A stretch of DNA of 64,000 nt, taken from assembly GCF_900102875.1 (NCBI RefSeq), contig NZ_FNGH01000004.1, forward strand, positions 1-64,000, given 5' to 3'. The position numbers and the translations under genes were made by a program. Origin of the DNA: Franzmannia pantelleriensis. GTDB taxonomy: Bacteria > Pseudomonadota > Gammaproteobacteria > Pseudomonadales > Halomonadaceae. The notes below the pieces were generated by a model. It saw only the letters and a program-made list of their open reading frames with translations. It was not told the DNA's origin and did not search any database. Of the stretch, positions 45,467 to 55,491 are shown piece by piece; positions within the stretch are counted from its first letter, which is position 1, and each line of letters starts with the position of its first letter.

Positions 45467-45511
45467 TTCACTCGCCAAGCGCTGTCACCGGGCGTGCCGT
45501 TAGGAAGGTGA

Positions 45512-47080
<1,569 letters not shown>

Positions 47081-47118
47081 GGGTAGCTCGTCAACCCCCG
47101 CTAGCCGTTTCGATCCTT

Positions 47119-47151
47119 GCCCGCGTCTCTCGACGCGGGCTCTTTGTGTTT
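47119..47151 (+). terminator. Rho-independent terminator of the porin gene
   Basis: A nine-base stem (GCCCGCGTC with GACGCGGGC) and four-base loop followed by TCTTTGTGTTT, 39 bases past the porin stop. Confidence 0.85.
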
Positions 47152-47224
47152 GCCTCAGATACGTCCACCGGCTTGGTTGCGATCCGGCTCACCAGGCTGG
47201 TGATGGCATAGGGGGAAGCACTAT

Positions 47225-48151
47225 CTAAAGCGACAGAAAGAACAGCATCAGCGGCGGCGAGAGCAGCGATAGGATAAAGCCGCTGACCACGGCGATGGGC
47301 ACGCAGGCCACGCCGCCATGCTGCTGGATCACCGGCAGGGTGAAGTCCATCGAGGTGGCGCCGCCGTAGCCGATCGCCAGCGGCGTGGCGCGGTGGATCA
47401 GCAGCGGGATCAGCACGAATGCCAGCAGCTCGCGGGCCAGGTCGTTGAAGAAGGCCACGCCGCCCAGCAGAGGCCCGAGCTGGTCGCCGATCAGAATCCC
47501 CGACAGCGAGTACCAGCCAAACCCCGAGGCCATCGCCAGGCCCTGATTCCAGCTCAACCCCAGCAGCGGCGCGGCCAGCAGACCGGCCAGCAACGAACAG
47601 GCGGCGACGGTGGTGGCGATCGCCAGGCCGAAGCGGTTGAGCAGGATCTGCCTGAGCGACATGCCAGAGTTGCGCAGCTGGCAGCCAATCAGTGCCAGCA
47701 GCGCATACAGCGCCCACTCGGCGAGCTGCTCGGCCCAGGTATAGGCGGGTTCACCGACCAGCCAGCCGAGCAGCAGGCCGATCAGCACCCCGGCGACGAC
47801 TACGCCAACCAACGCCAGCGAGCCGAGCATCGCGGCAAGTTTGCTAGTCGGCGCATTGGCCACCACCGGCGAACCGCTGACGTTCATCCGCAGGCGGCGC
47901 GACAGCCATATCAGCCCGACCAGGTTGAGGCTGGCGGTGATGGTGAACAGAATGCCGGCCTGAACGCCCATCTGCGACAGCTGGCCGGCGAGGTTGTCGA
48001 GCCCAGCCAGACTCACGCCCATCAGCAGCAGGATCAGATAGACCGACGCGTTGACCCCGCGGTTGATCAGCGCCATGGCGCCGGCATGGCGCACCGGTAC
48101 CAGGTAACCCAGCAGTAGCGGGAGGAGAACGATCAGCAGGCCGGTGAACAT
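47225..48151 (-). CDS. lysO: Lysine exporter LysO family protein (YbjE/DUF340)
   Basis: This inner-membrane protein of 308 residues has about eight hydrophobic segments. The C-terminal half has the family core GFGWYSLSGILIGDQLGPLL, AFFNDLARELLAFVLIPLL and GGATSMDFTLPVIQQHGG, as in E. coli LysO (YbjE), which exports L-lysine. The N-terminal half (LLLGYLVPVRHAGAMALINR and LLLMGVSLAGLDNL) fits too. An AAGGAA site precedes the ATG. It is a single gene. Export of lysine or a related diamino acid is inferred from the family. Confidence 0.88.
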   Translation of the reverse strand: MFTGLLIVLLPLLLGYLVPVRHAGAMALINRGVNASVYLILLLMGVSLAGLDNLAGQLSQMGVQAGILFTITASLNLVGLIWLSRRLRMNVSGSPVVANAPTSKLAAMLGSLALVGVVVAGVLIGLLLGWLVGEPAYTWAEQLAEWALYALLALIGCQLRNSGMSLRQILLNRFGLAIATTVAACSLLAGLLAAPLLGLSWNQGLAMASGFGWYSLSGILIGDQLGPLLGGVAFFNDLARELLAFVLIPLLIHRATPLAIGYGGATSMDFTLPVIQQHGGVACVPIAVVSGFILSLLSPPLMLFFLSL

Positions 48152-48188
48152 GGCGTTCCTTTTCCATCGACGGGCGGGCAGGGCAATA

Positions 48189-48212
48189 AAAAGGCAGCCA
48201 GGTAGGCTGCCG
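48189..48212 (-). terminator. Rho-independent terminator of the DUF3108 gene
   Basis: The stem GGCAGCC/GGCTGCC with five-base loop is followed on the minus strand by TTTTTATT. It lies 71 bases past the stop of the gene at 48284. Confidence 0.87.
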
Positions 48213-48283
48213 GGGGTACTTTACGGATTGGTCGGGCGGCGGGGAAGCCATTTTCGCTGATGCTGCATTAGCGGCATCGATGC

Positions 48284-48973
48284 TCAGGGTGTGGCGGTTT
48301 CCAGGGCATTGAGCGTCAGTCGACTGCGGCGTTCGCCATCGCGGTGATAATCGACGCCGAGCAGCAGGCCGGGCAGGTCGGGGTGGAAGTCGAACACCAG
48401 CAGACGCTCTGGCGTCTCTGGATCCCAGGTCTCGACGCTGACGGCATCGAAGGTACCGGCGGGACTCTCCACCTGCCCTCGCTCCAATACGCGATAGCGC
48501 AGCGTCTCGCGCTCGCCCTTGTGGTCGACGAAGCGCAGCTCGCAGGGGGTGGCCTCCTGGCCTTCGCAGTTACCTGGCACTGCGCTGCGTCGCGATAGGT
48601 CGAACAACGCCGCCTGGCGGTCGGGCAGTGAGCTTAGCTCACTGCTGCCCAGGCGATAGTCGCCGCCGATGCCGAGCAGCGAGTAGCCGCTGGAATAGGC
48701 GCTGGGCCGCACCCCGTCGGCGTTGACGCGAAAGCGGCTGCGCTCGTTGCCACGAGCCACGGCGATCGCCGCGCGCATATCGCTCTGCCACTGTTCACCG
48801 TGCTGGCTCAGACGGTGCTCGACACGGGCGTTGGGCCAGCCGCTGATCTGCAGCTGGTAGTGCGCGGTGAACGGGGTAGGCTCGGGGAGGCCCTGTGCGG
48901 CGCTCGCGCTGGCGCTTGCGCCGGCCAGCAGCGAGGTGATTAGCACGACATGTAAAACGCGGAGGCTCGACAC
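48284..48973 (-). CDS. Exported DUF3108 protein
   Basis: This protein of 229 residues starts at a GTG with a GGGAG site six bases upstream; the open frame continues to 49015. The signal peptide core is VLHVVLITSLLAGASASASA. The mature part starts FTAHYQLQISGWPNARVEHR and contains YSLLGIGGDYRLGSSELSS and VESPAGTFDAVSVETWDPET, characteristic of DUF3108, a periplasmic family of unknown function with a beta-rich fold. It is a single gene with its own terminator. No function is proposed. Confidence 0.82.
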   Translation of the reverse strand: MSSLRVLHVVLITSLLAGASASASAAQGLPEPTPFTAHYQLQISGWPNARVEHRLSQHGEQWQSDMRAAIAVARGNERSRFRVNADGVRPSAYSSGYSLLGIGGDYRLGSSELSSLPDRQAALFDLSRRSAVPGNCEGQEATPCELRFVDHKGERETLRYRVLERGQVESPAGTFDAVSVETWDPETPERLLVFDFHPDLPGLLLGVDYHRDGERRSRLTLNALETATP

Positions 48974-49075
48974 CTGGGACTCCCGGGAATAATGAACGAC
49001 ACGTTCTGAGAGCACCGCGCTGGCGTCAGGTTCCCGCTGGCAGTGGGGTTGCGCAATGTTTGCGCGATGTTGGGC

Positions 49076-50428
49076 TCAGTGGCGATAGCGTTCGGCCAGA
49101 CGCGCCAGTTCGGGGGCGAGCGTCAGGGGATAGCCGGATTCGCCGTTCTCCAGCCTGCTCAATGATATCGGCAGCCGCGGCAGCGTCTCGGCGACCCGCT
49201 GTGGTGCCTGCTCGGCGAGGGCCATCTGTCTGGCATCGAGGCATCCGCGCTCGACCAGCGGTGCCAGCAGGGGCATGCCGGGCGGCGGCGTTTCGTCGCG
49301 CAGGGCGAGGGTGTCGCCTGCCAGCTGCCCGGCGTCATCGTAGCGTCGGTAGACCTGCTTGCGGCCGGGCAGGTTGAGCTTGCCCGGTGCACGCTTGGCG
49401 CGAGGCGTCCCAGCGTATTCGACCAGCTTATAGGAGAGATCGATGACCGGGGCGTCGGCGGAGACCCCCAACTGGGTACCGACGCCGAATACGTCGATGG
49501 GCGCCGCTTCCGCCACCAGCGCGGCGATCTGGTGTTCGTCGAGGCCGCTGCTGGCGACGATCTTGACCTGGGTGTGACCGGCGTCGTCGAGCAGGCGACG
49601 CGAGGCCTTGGCCAGCGCGCCCAGGTCGCCTGAGTCGAGACGGATGGCGCCCAGGCGCAGCTCGGGTTCGGCGTCCAGCAGCGCGATCAGGTCGCGCACG
49701 CCGTCCAGGGTGTCGTAGGTATCCACCAGCAGGGTAGTGCCGGGGTAGTGGCGCAGGAAGGCGCGAAACGCCTCGCGCTCGCTGTCGTGGGCGAGGATAT
49801 AGCTGTGCGCCATGGTGCCGCGCAGCGGCAGGTCGTGGCGCAGCCCGCCGAGCACGTTACTGGTACCGGCCAGGCCGGCGCTGCGATAGGCGCGTACTCC
49901 GCGCACGGCGGCATCGACGCCGTGCATGCGGCGCATCCCGAAGTCGACCACTGGGCGACCGTCGGCGGCTAGCACCAGGCGAACCGCCTTCGACGCCAGC
50001 AGGGTCTCGAGCTGCACCAGGTTCATGATCAGGCTCTCGAGCAGCTGGGCCTCGGCGATCGGTGCGTCCACCTCCATCAGCGGCTGATTGGGGAACACCG
50101 GGGTGCCTTCAGGCAACGCCCAGATATCGCCGCTGAAGCGCCACTCGCCGAGCCAGTCGAGGAACGCGTCCTCGAACGGACCGGCCTTGGCCAGCTGCTC
50201 GAGGTGGTGCGCGCGGAAGCGTAGCCGGCTGGCCACGTCGGCGGCATGCTGCTGGCCACAGGCGAGCATGAAACGGCGACTGTCGGGCAGCTTGCGGAAG
50301 TAGAGGCTGAAGGTGGCACGCGCGCCCAAGCCCTCCTTCCAGTAGGCCTGCAGCATGGTCAGTTGGTAGAGGTCGGTCAGCAGCGCCAGATCATCGTCGG
50401 CAACCTGCAGCGACGGGGCATCGCTCAT
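49076..50428 (-). CDS. pncB: Nicotinate phosphoribosyltransferase
   Basis: This cytoplasmic NAD-salvage enzyme of 450 residues makes nicotinate mononucleotide from nicotinate and PRPP with ATP. Motifs are LLTDLYQLTMLQAYW at the start, FSLYFRKLPDSRRFMLACG, VDFGMRRMHGVDAAVRG with the catalytic His, GTMAHSYILAHDSEREAFRA, and LGAIRLDSGDL. The length and motifs fit the second bacterial PncB type rather than the E. coli form. Its start overlaps the nicotinamidase stop by four bases, so the two consecutive salvage steps are co-translated. Confidence 0.93.
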   Translation of the reverse strand: MSDAPSLQVADDDLALLTDLYQLTMLQAYWKEGLGARATFSLYFRKLPDSRRFMLACGQQHAADVASRLRFRAHHLEQLAKAGPFEDAFLDWLGEWRFSGDIWALPEGTPVFPNQPLMEVDAPIAEAQLLESLIMNLVQLETLLASKAVRLVLAADGRPVVDFGMRRMHGVDAAVRGVRAYRSAGLAGTSNVLGGLRHDLPLRGTMAHSYILAHDSEREAFRAFLRHYPGTTLLVDTYDTLDGVRDLIALLDAEPELRLGAIRLDSGDLGALAKASRRLLDDAGHTQVKIVASSGLDEHQIAALVAEAAPIDVFGVGTQLGVSADAPVIDLSYKLVEYAGTPRAKRAPGKLNLPGRKQVYRRYDDAGQLAGDTLALRDETPPPGMPLLAPLVERGCLDARQMALAEQAPQRVAETLPRLPISLSRLENGESGYPLTLAPELARLAERYRH

Positions 50429-50991
50429 CGGCGTACCTCGACCCCGGCGTGCTCGAGTTCGGCCAAACAGGCCTCGGCCTGGTCTGGCTCGACCGCGGCG
50501 CTCAGCGGCGCCAGCAGCAGGGTGGCGAAGCCGGCGCGACGGGCATCGAGGGCCGTCGCGCGAACGCAGACGTCCAGCGCCAGGCCGCAGATCACCACTC
50601 GGGTGATGCCTCGTTCATTCAGGTAGCCGGCCAGGCCAGTGGCATCGAAGGCCGAGTAGGCATCAACGTCGAAGGCGGTGGCCTTGCTGACGCGAATCGC
50701 CTCGCCGGGCAGTGCCAGGTCAGGGTGAAAGGCGGCGCCGTGGGTATCCTGAACGCAGTGGGGCGGCCAGGTGCCGCCGCGATGGGAAAAGCTTGCGTGG
50801 TCGACCGGGTGCCAGTCGCGGGACGCGACCACCATAGCGCCGGCTGCATCGGCGGCGGCGATCTCGGCGTTGATGCCTGGCAGCAGGCTGCGACCGCCGG
50901 CCACGGCGAGGGCGCCGCCTTCACAGAAGTCATTCTGCATGTCGACCACCAGCAGGGCGTCGTTGGGGCCGTAATCGATGTGCATGGTCAT
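50425..50991 (-). CDS. pncA: Nicotinamidase (isochorismatase-like hydrolase)
   Basis: This enzyme of 188 residues converts nicotinamide to nicotinate. The catalytic triad is visible: Asp in LLVVDMQNDFCEGGALAV, Lys in AIRVSKATAFDVDAYSAF, Cys in GLALDVCVRATALDA. Metal-binding residues occur in SRDWHPVDHASF. The GAGGTAGGCG ribosome site precedes the ATG. It is directly followed by pncB, so the operon turns nicotinamide into nicotinate mononucleotide. Confidence 0.94.
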   Translation of the reverse strand: MTMHIDYGPNDALLVVDMQNDFCEGGALAVAGGRSLLPGINAEIAAADAAGAMVVASRDWHPVDHASFSHRGGTWPPHCVQDTHGAAFHPDLALPGEAIRVSKATAFDVDAYSAFDATGLAGYLNERGITRVVICGLALDVCVRATALDARRAGFATLLLAPLSAAVEPDQAEACLAELEHAGVEVRR

Positions 50992-51090
50992 CGCCTACCT
51001 CGCCACGATCAGTGAGTGGTAGCTTGCAGCCTAGTCTTCCACGTCGCGATGGTGAAGCCTAGGCCGCACAGGAGTAGGCCCAGGTGCAGT

Positions 51091-52017
51091 TCAGTAGCCC
51101 GCGTCGCGATCGATAGTCGGCACCTCGTTGCCTGCGTCCCAGGCCTCGAGCGTCTCGACCACCTGGTCCAGGGCCGCACCCAGCGGCGTTGGGCCCGCCA
51201 TGTGGGGGGTGATCAACAGCCGCGGGTGTTGCCACAGCGGGCTGTCGCTGGGCAGCGGCTCGCTGGGGAAGGCGTCGAGCAGAGCGCTGCGCAGGCGGCC
51301 TTCGCGCTCACCGTCGCCAAGCGCCTCGAGCAGCGAGGTCTCATCGATCAGGGTGCCGCGGCCGGGATTGATCAGGCTGGCGCCGTCGGGCAGGGCAGCC
51401 AGCGTCTCGGCGTTGATCAGGTGGTGGGTCTCGGGGGTGTTGGGCAGCAGGGTGACCAGCGTGCTCACCTGGCCGAGAAGGTCATAGAGGCCCTCTTCGC
51501 CGTGATGGCAACTGATGCCGTCGAGGGTCTTGGGCGACCTGCTCCAGCCGTGGACGGGAAAGCCCGCCGTGGCGATGCGCCCGGCGACGTGGCGACCAAT
51601 GGCGCCCAGCCCCAGCACGCCCACCGGCCAGTCGCTTTTGTCGATTACCTGGTGCTCTCGCCACTCGGCGCGAGCCTGCTGGTCGCGGTAGCGGTCGAAG
51701 TCGCGCTGCACGTGCAGCAGGCCGTAGAGGCAGTAGTCGGCGATCAGCTCGCCCATGCCGGCGTCGCGCAGCTTGACGATTGGCGTATTCGCTGGCAATC
51801 CGGGGTTACTGAGCAGGGCGTCGACCCCGGCACCGAGGTTGATGATGCCACGGGCTCCGGCGTGGCGTTCCAGCAGTTCGGCGGGCGGCTTCCATACCGC
51901 CAGGTAGTCGATATTCTCGACCGTCTGATCGCTGGTGAAGACCTCGGCGTTGGGGAGTCGTTGCTGGAGGGCGGCCTGCCAGCCGGCGGCATCGTCGATG
52001 TGTACCAGAATGCGCAT
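51091..52017 (-). CDS. ghrA: Glyoxylate/hydroxypyruvate reductase A-like 2-hydroxyacid dehydrogenase
   Basis: This cytoplasmic oxidoreductase of 308 residues is of the D-2-hydroxyacid dehydrogenase family. The start at 52017 has an ideal AGGAGA site; the frame stays open to 52506 but that part is non-coding. It shows the NAD(P)-binding GVLGLGAIGRHVAGRIATAG, the substrate region INLGAGVDALL, catalytic Arg in LINPGRGTLIDE, Glu in LLDAFPSEPLP and His in LITPHMAGPT, the plan of GhrA. The family reduces glyoxylate and hydroxypyruvate. It is divergent from doeA; a link with ectoine breakdown is not known. Confidence 0.87.
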   Translation of the reverse strand: MRILVHIDDAAGWQAALQQRLPNAEVFTSDQTVENIDYLAVWKPPAELLERHAGARGIINLGAGVDALLSNPGLPANTPIVKLRDAGMGELIADYCLYGLLHVQRDFDRYRDQQARAEWREHQVIDKSDWPVGVLGLGAIGRHVAGRIATAGFPVHGWSRSPKTLDGISCHHGEEGLYDLLGQVSTLVTLLPNTPETHHLINAETLAALPDGASLINPGRGTLIDETSLLEALGDGEREGRLRSALLDAFPSEPLPSDSPLWQHPRLLITPHMAGPTPLGAALDQVVETLEAWDAGNEVPTIDRDAGY

Positions 52018-52108
52018 GATGTCTCCTGAGTCACGGTGTCTGACAGGCATCATCGGCCGGGTCGGTGCATGGAGTAAAGTCGCCGCGCCGGTTCGGTCAA
52101 TAAAGCCT

Positions 52109-52139
52109 TTGACGGCGGGCTTGGCGATGGTGCTAGTAT
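52109..52139 (+). promoter_or_regulatory. Candidate sigma-70 promoter of doeA
   Basis: TTGACG (52109-52114) and an extended -10 TGCTAGTAT (52131-52139) are separated by 19 bases, slightly long but helped by the TG. A start near 52146 would give a leader of about 200 bases before the doeA ATG. That leader has a short GGGG/CCCC hairpin near 52158 and no riboswitch pattern I recognise. The 327-base divergent gap 52018-52344 has no gene. Confidence 0.45.
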
Positions 52140-52344
52140 CGTCGCCAGGATGTTGATGGGGCGTAACCCCCTCCGATATCGTGCCCGCCGGCAGGGAGCC
52201 CTCGCCGCGGTCACCGGTTGTCTTGCCAACAGTGCTCGAACAGCGGTCCGACGCAGGTAGCGCAAGCAGGTCAATGCTCAGGCTCGGTCTTTTCCGCGTG
52301 AAAAGTGCCGGTTTTGGTGATTTTCGGTAATGGCGAGTGGCCAC

Positions 52345-53544
52345 ATGACTCAGGTAACCCTGCCTTTCACTCGTGAAGAGTATGCCAGCCGCGTATGGAA
52401 GGTGCGTGCGGAGATGGCCAATCGTGGCATCGATGTGCTGATCATCAGCGACCCCTCCAACATGGCCTGGCTCACCGGCTACGACGGCTGGTCGTTCTAT
52501 GTCCACCAGTGCGTGCTGCTGGGACTGGAAGGCGAGCCGGTCTGGTACGGGCGGCGCATGGACGCCAACGGTGCGCTACGCACCTGCTGGATCGACCCGT
52601 CCAACATCACCTACTACCCGGATTACTATGTGCAGAATCCGGACATGCACCCCATGGACTACCTGGCCCAGTCGATCATGCCTGACCGCGGATGGCACCA
52701 GGGCGTGGTGGGCATGGAAATGGACAACTACTACTTCTCGGCCAAGGCGTACCAGAGTCTGCTGCGTGAACTGCCCCATGCACGTTTCATGGATGCCAAT
52801 GCGCTGGTCAACTGGTGCCGGGCGATCAAGTCGCCCCAGGAAATTGCCTATATGCGGGTGGCGGGCAAGATCGTCGAGGGCATGCACTCGCGCATTCTCG
52901 AGGTGATCGAGCCGGGGTTGCCGAAGAGCAAGCTGGTCTCGGAGATCTACCGCGTTGGCATCGAAGGCTGGGTCGACGAGCACGGTAAGGTGTACGGCGG
53001 CGACTATCCCGCCATCGTGCCGATGCTGCCCACCGGCAAGGACGCGGCCGCGCCGCACCTGACCTGGGACGATACGCCGTTCCGCGAGGGTGAAGGCACC
53101 TTTTTCGAGATCGCTGGGGTGTTCAAGCGCTACCATGCGCCGCTGTCGCGCACGGTGTTTCTCGGCAAGCCGCCCAGGGACTTCGTACGCGCCGAGTCGG
53201 CGCTGCTCGAGGGCATTGATAACGGCCTGGCGGTGGCCAAGCCCGGTAATCGCACTGCGGATATCGCCATGGCGCTGGGCGCGGCCATGGATAAGTACGG
53301 CTTCGACCGCGGCGGCGCGCGCTGCGGCTACCCGATCGGCATCTCCTACCCGCCGGACTGGGGCGAGCGCACCATGAGTCTGCGTCCCTCGGACGAGACC
53401 ATCCTGCAGCCGGGCATGACCTTCCACTTCATGCCCGGCCTGTGGGAGGACGAGTGGGGGCTGGAGATCACCGAGAGCATCCTGATTACCGAAACCGGCT
53501 GCGAGACCCTGGCCGATTTCCCGCGCCAGCTATTCGTGCGCTGA
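52345..53544 (+). CDS. doeA: Ectoine hydrolase
   Basis: This cytoplasmic enzyme of 399 residues opens the ectoine ring to N-acetyl-L-2,4-diaminobutyrate, the first step of ectoine catabolism. It belongs to the M24/creatinase-like pita-bread family: an N-terminal domain (about 1-165, with ISDPSNMAWLTGYDGWSFYV) and a catalytic domain (GGDYPAIVPMLPTGKDAAAP, FFEIAGVFKRYHAPLSRTV, RCGYPIGISYPPDWGERTMS). The sequence follows the Halomonas elongata protein very closely, including length. The start at 52345 (MTQVTLPFTREEY) matches that protein; an ATG at 52330 is in frame. It is followed by a 238-base gap holding an inverted-repeat element. Confidence 0.96.
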   Translation: MTQVTLPFTREEYASRVWKVRAEMANRGIDVLIISDPSNMAWLTGYDGWSFYVHQCVLLGLEGEPVWYGRRMDANGALRTCWIDPSNITYYPDYYVQNPDMHPMDYLAQSIMPDRGWHQGVVGMEMDNYYFSAKAYQSLLRELPHARFMDANALVNWCRAIKSPQEIAYMRVAGKIVEGMHSRILEVIEPGLPKSKLVSEIYRVGIEGWVDEHGKVYGGDYPAIVPMLPTGKDAAAPHLTWDDTPFREGEGTFFEIAGVFKRYHAPLSRTVFLGKPPRDFVRAESALLEGIDNGLAVAKPGNRTADIAMALGAAMDKYGFDRGGARCGYPIGISYPPDWGERTMSLRPSDETILQPGMTFHFMPGLWEDEWGLEITESILITETGCETLADFPRQLFVR

Positions 53545-53576
53545 TGTCGATACACCACCAACGAAGGGGCGCTGGG

Positions 53577-53660
53577 GGCAAGCCGAAGAGGAGGTTTTTG
53601 CCAGGGAAGGCATAAGTAGCGTACAGGGATGTATTTACAGCGCCTCCTCATAGGCTTGCC
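53577..53660. repeat. 84-bp element bounded by imperfect 18-base inverted repeats, between doeA and doeB
   Basis: Left arm GGCAAGCC-gaa-GAGGAGG and right arm CCTCCTC-ata-GGCTTGCC pair over 15 of 18 positions. The 48-base centre includes TTTTTGCCAGG and GTACAGGGATGTATTTACAG. It looks like a small dispersed intergenic repeat or MITE-like element; I recall similar GTACAGGGATGTATTCACAG centres in halomonad intergenic regions but cannot verify this here. No second copy was seen in the window. The remainder of the 53545-53782 gap shows only the doeB ribosome site. Confidence 0.6.
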
Positions 53661-53782
53661 GCCAGAAAAGGCCCGGGCGATGTAGGCGTCCCGTCTGATC
53701 AGCTCCGAGCGCTGGGAGTTGCCGCAGGAGCAGCCTCGAGAATTGCAACGCAGCAACCCGTACAAGCACAAGGAGAGTACCT

Positions 53783-54796
53783 ATGTCCAAGCGCCCTAGC
53801 CCGATAAGTGCCACCGTCGACTTCGACGCCGACGGCGTCCAGCACGGTTTCCTCAAGCTGCCGATCTCCGTGGACGACTCTGCCTGGGGGGCGGTAATGA
53901 TCCCCGTCACCGTGGTCAAGAACGGCGACGGCCCCACCGCGCTGCTTACCGGTGGCAACCACGGCGACGAGTACGAGGGCATCACCTCGCTGCTCAAGCT
54001 ATCCAGCAGCTTGCGCGCCGAAGACGTGTCGGGTCGGGTGATCATCGTGCCGTGCATGAACACCCCGGCGGTGATGGCCGGCAAGCGAACCTCGGGGCTC
54101 GACGGCGGTAACCTCAACCGCAGTTTCCCCGGCGACCCCGACGGCAGCGTCACCGAAAAGATCGCCGACTATTTCACCCGAGTGATCACACCACTGTGTG
54201 ACGTAGTACTCGATCTGCACTCCGGCGGGCGCACCCTGGATATCATCCCCTTCGGCGCCTCTCACGTGCTCGATGACCCCGAGCAGCAGCGGCGTGCCCT
54301 GGAAGGCGCCAAGGCCTTCGGTGCGCCCTACGCGATGATGATGTTCGAGCTCGACGCCGCGGCGTTGTTCGACACTGCCGTCGAGAGCCAGGGCAAGATA
54401 TTCGTCGCCACCGAGCTCGGCGGTGGTGGCACCTCCACCCCTGAGAGCATGGCCATCACCGAGCGCGGCGTGCGCAACTTTCTGATCCACTACGGCCTGC
54501 TGGCCGGCGAGATAGAAATGCCTGCCGAGCCGCAGGTCTACCTGGATATGCCCGACGCCAGCTGCTACGTACAGAGCGAGCACTCCGGCGTGCTGGAGCT
54601 CTGTTTTGCACTGGGCGAGCCGGTCGAGAAGGGCGAGGTGGTGGCGCGGGTCTACGACATGACCCGCAGCGGCAGTGCCCCGGTGGAGTATCACGCCAGT
54701 CGCAGCGGTGTGCTGGCGGCGCGCCGCCATCCGTCGCTGGTCAACATGGGTGATACCATTGCGGTAATCGCCGATATCGTCGACTCGCTCGGCTGA
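53783..54796 (+). CDS. doeB: N-alpha-acetyl-L-2,4-diaminobutyrate deacetylase
   Basis: This enzyme of 337 residues removes acetate from the product of DoeA to give L-2,4-diaminobutyrate. It is a zinc deacylase of the succinylglutamate desuccinylase/aspartoacylase family: zinc ligands in LLTGGNHGDEYEG and in VVLDLHSGGRTLDIIPFG, substrate Arg region GGNLNRSFPGDPDG, and the catalytic Glu near IFVATELGGGGTSTPES. The C-terminal domain (about 255-337) is beta-barrel-like. An AAGGAG site precedes the ATG. It runs with doeX 27 bases downstream. Confidence 0.95.
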   Translation: MSKRPSPISATVDFDADGVQHGFLKLPISVDDSAWGAVMIPVTVVKNGDGPTALLTGGNHGDEYEGITSLLKLSSSLRAEDVSGRVIIVPCMNTPAVMAGKRTSGLDGGNLNRSFPGDPDGSVTEKIADYFTRVITPLCDVVLDLHSGGRTLDIIPFGASHVLDDPEQQRRALEGAKAFGAPYAMMMFELDAAALFDTAVESQGKIFVATELGGGGTSTPESMAITERGVRNFLIHYGLLAGEIEMPAEPQVYLDMPDASCYVQSEHSGVLELCFALGEPVEKGEVVARVYDMTRSGSAPVEYHASRSGVLAARRHPSLVNMGDTIAVIADIVDSLG

Positions 54797-54823
54797 AGTA
54801 CTCAACTCCACCCTGGAAGGCGC

Positions 54824-55294
54824 ATGAAGCTCGATCGCTACGATCTGAAAATCCTCGAGATTCTGGCCCGCGATGGCCGTATCACCAAGTCGAAGCTGGC
54901 CGAGGCCATTAATCTCTCGGTCAGCCCCTGCTGGGAGCGGGTGCGCCGCCTCGAGAAGGCCGGGGTCATCGAGGGCTATGTGGCGCGCATCAACTCAGGG
55001 GTGCTGGTCAAGCGCACGCCGGTGTGGGTGCAGGTCGAACTCAAGCAGCACAGTGCCGAGAGTTTTCAGCGCTTCGAAGCGCTGGTTCACGCCACCCCCG
55101 AGGTCACCGAATGCGTGGCAGTGGGGGGCGGCGTCGACTATCTGCTCAAGGTCGAAGCCGATTCCATCGATGCCTATCAACGCCTGATTGACGCCTGGCT
55201 GGTCTCGGATATCGGCATCGAGCGCTATTTCACCTATATCGTCACCAAGACGGTCAAGCAACAAGCCCCACCGATTCAAGTGGATAGCCGCTAA
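54824..55294 (+). CDS. doeX: Lrp/AsnC-family regulator of ectoine degradation
   Basis: This regulator of 156 residues has an N-terminal helix-turn-helix (KLDRYDLKILEILARDGRIT, then LAEAINLSVSPCWERVRRL) and a C-terminal effector/RAM domain (VWVQVELKQHSAESFQRFEA; ECVAVGGGVDYLLKVEADS). Such proteins form octamers or hexadecamers. DoeX in Halomonas elongata binds upstream of doeA and responds to ectoine breakdown products. Here it follows doeB by 27 bases and precedes a 197-base gap before the inserted genes. Confidence 0.94.
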   Translation: MKLDRYDLKILEILARDGRITKSKLAEAINLSVSPCWERVRRLEKAGVIEGYVARINSGVLVKRTPVWVQVELKQHSAESFQRFEALVHATPEVTECVAVGGGVDYLLKVEADSIDAYQRLIDAWLVSDIGIERYFTYIVTKTVKQQAPPIQVDSR

Positions 55295-55353
55295 ACCGGC
55301 GGCGATGTCCGATGTCGCCTGTAGGTAAAGCCCAGCCTCGCCCCGACGTCAAG

Positions 55354-55369
55354 TGGTTAACGTTGGTTA
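55354..55369. promoter_or_regulatory. TGGTTA direct repeat upstream of the amidase gene
   Basis: TGGTTA occurs at 55354 and 55364, ten bases apart, in the 197-base gap between doeX and the carbon-nitrogen hydrolase gene. Helically spaced repeats may mark a regulator site. The evidence is weak. Confidence 0.25.
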
Positions 55370-55491
55370 CACGCCCGTTGAATTTGGCATAAGCTGATTC
55401 AGGTACGCGAGCTGTGGCGATTCCGCCTTGCAGGGGCCAAGCCCCAACGATGTCATTTTTTACCGGGCGTTCGCCATTCGAGAGGAACTGC

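Noticed and set aside
52140-52344. Riboswitch in the doeA leader (fluoride, yybP-ykoY or SAH type considered)
   Set aside because: GGCGATGGTG and GGGGCGTAACCCC look suggestive, but the other conserved segments of each class are missing.
55380-55491. Sigma-54 promoter ahead of the amidase gene (TTGGCATAAGCTGATT)
   Set aside because: The GG and GC elements are not ten bases apart, so the consensus fails.
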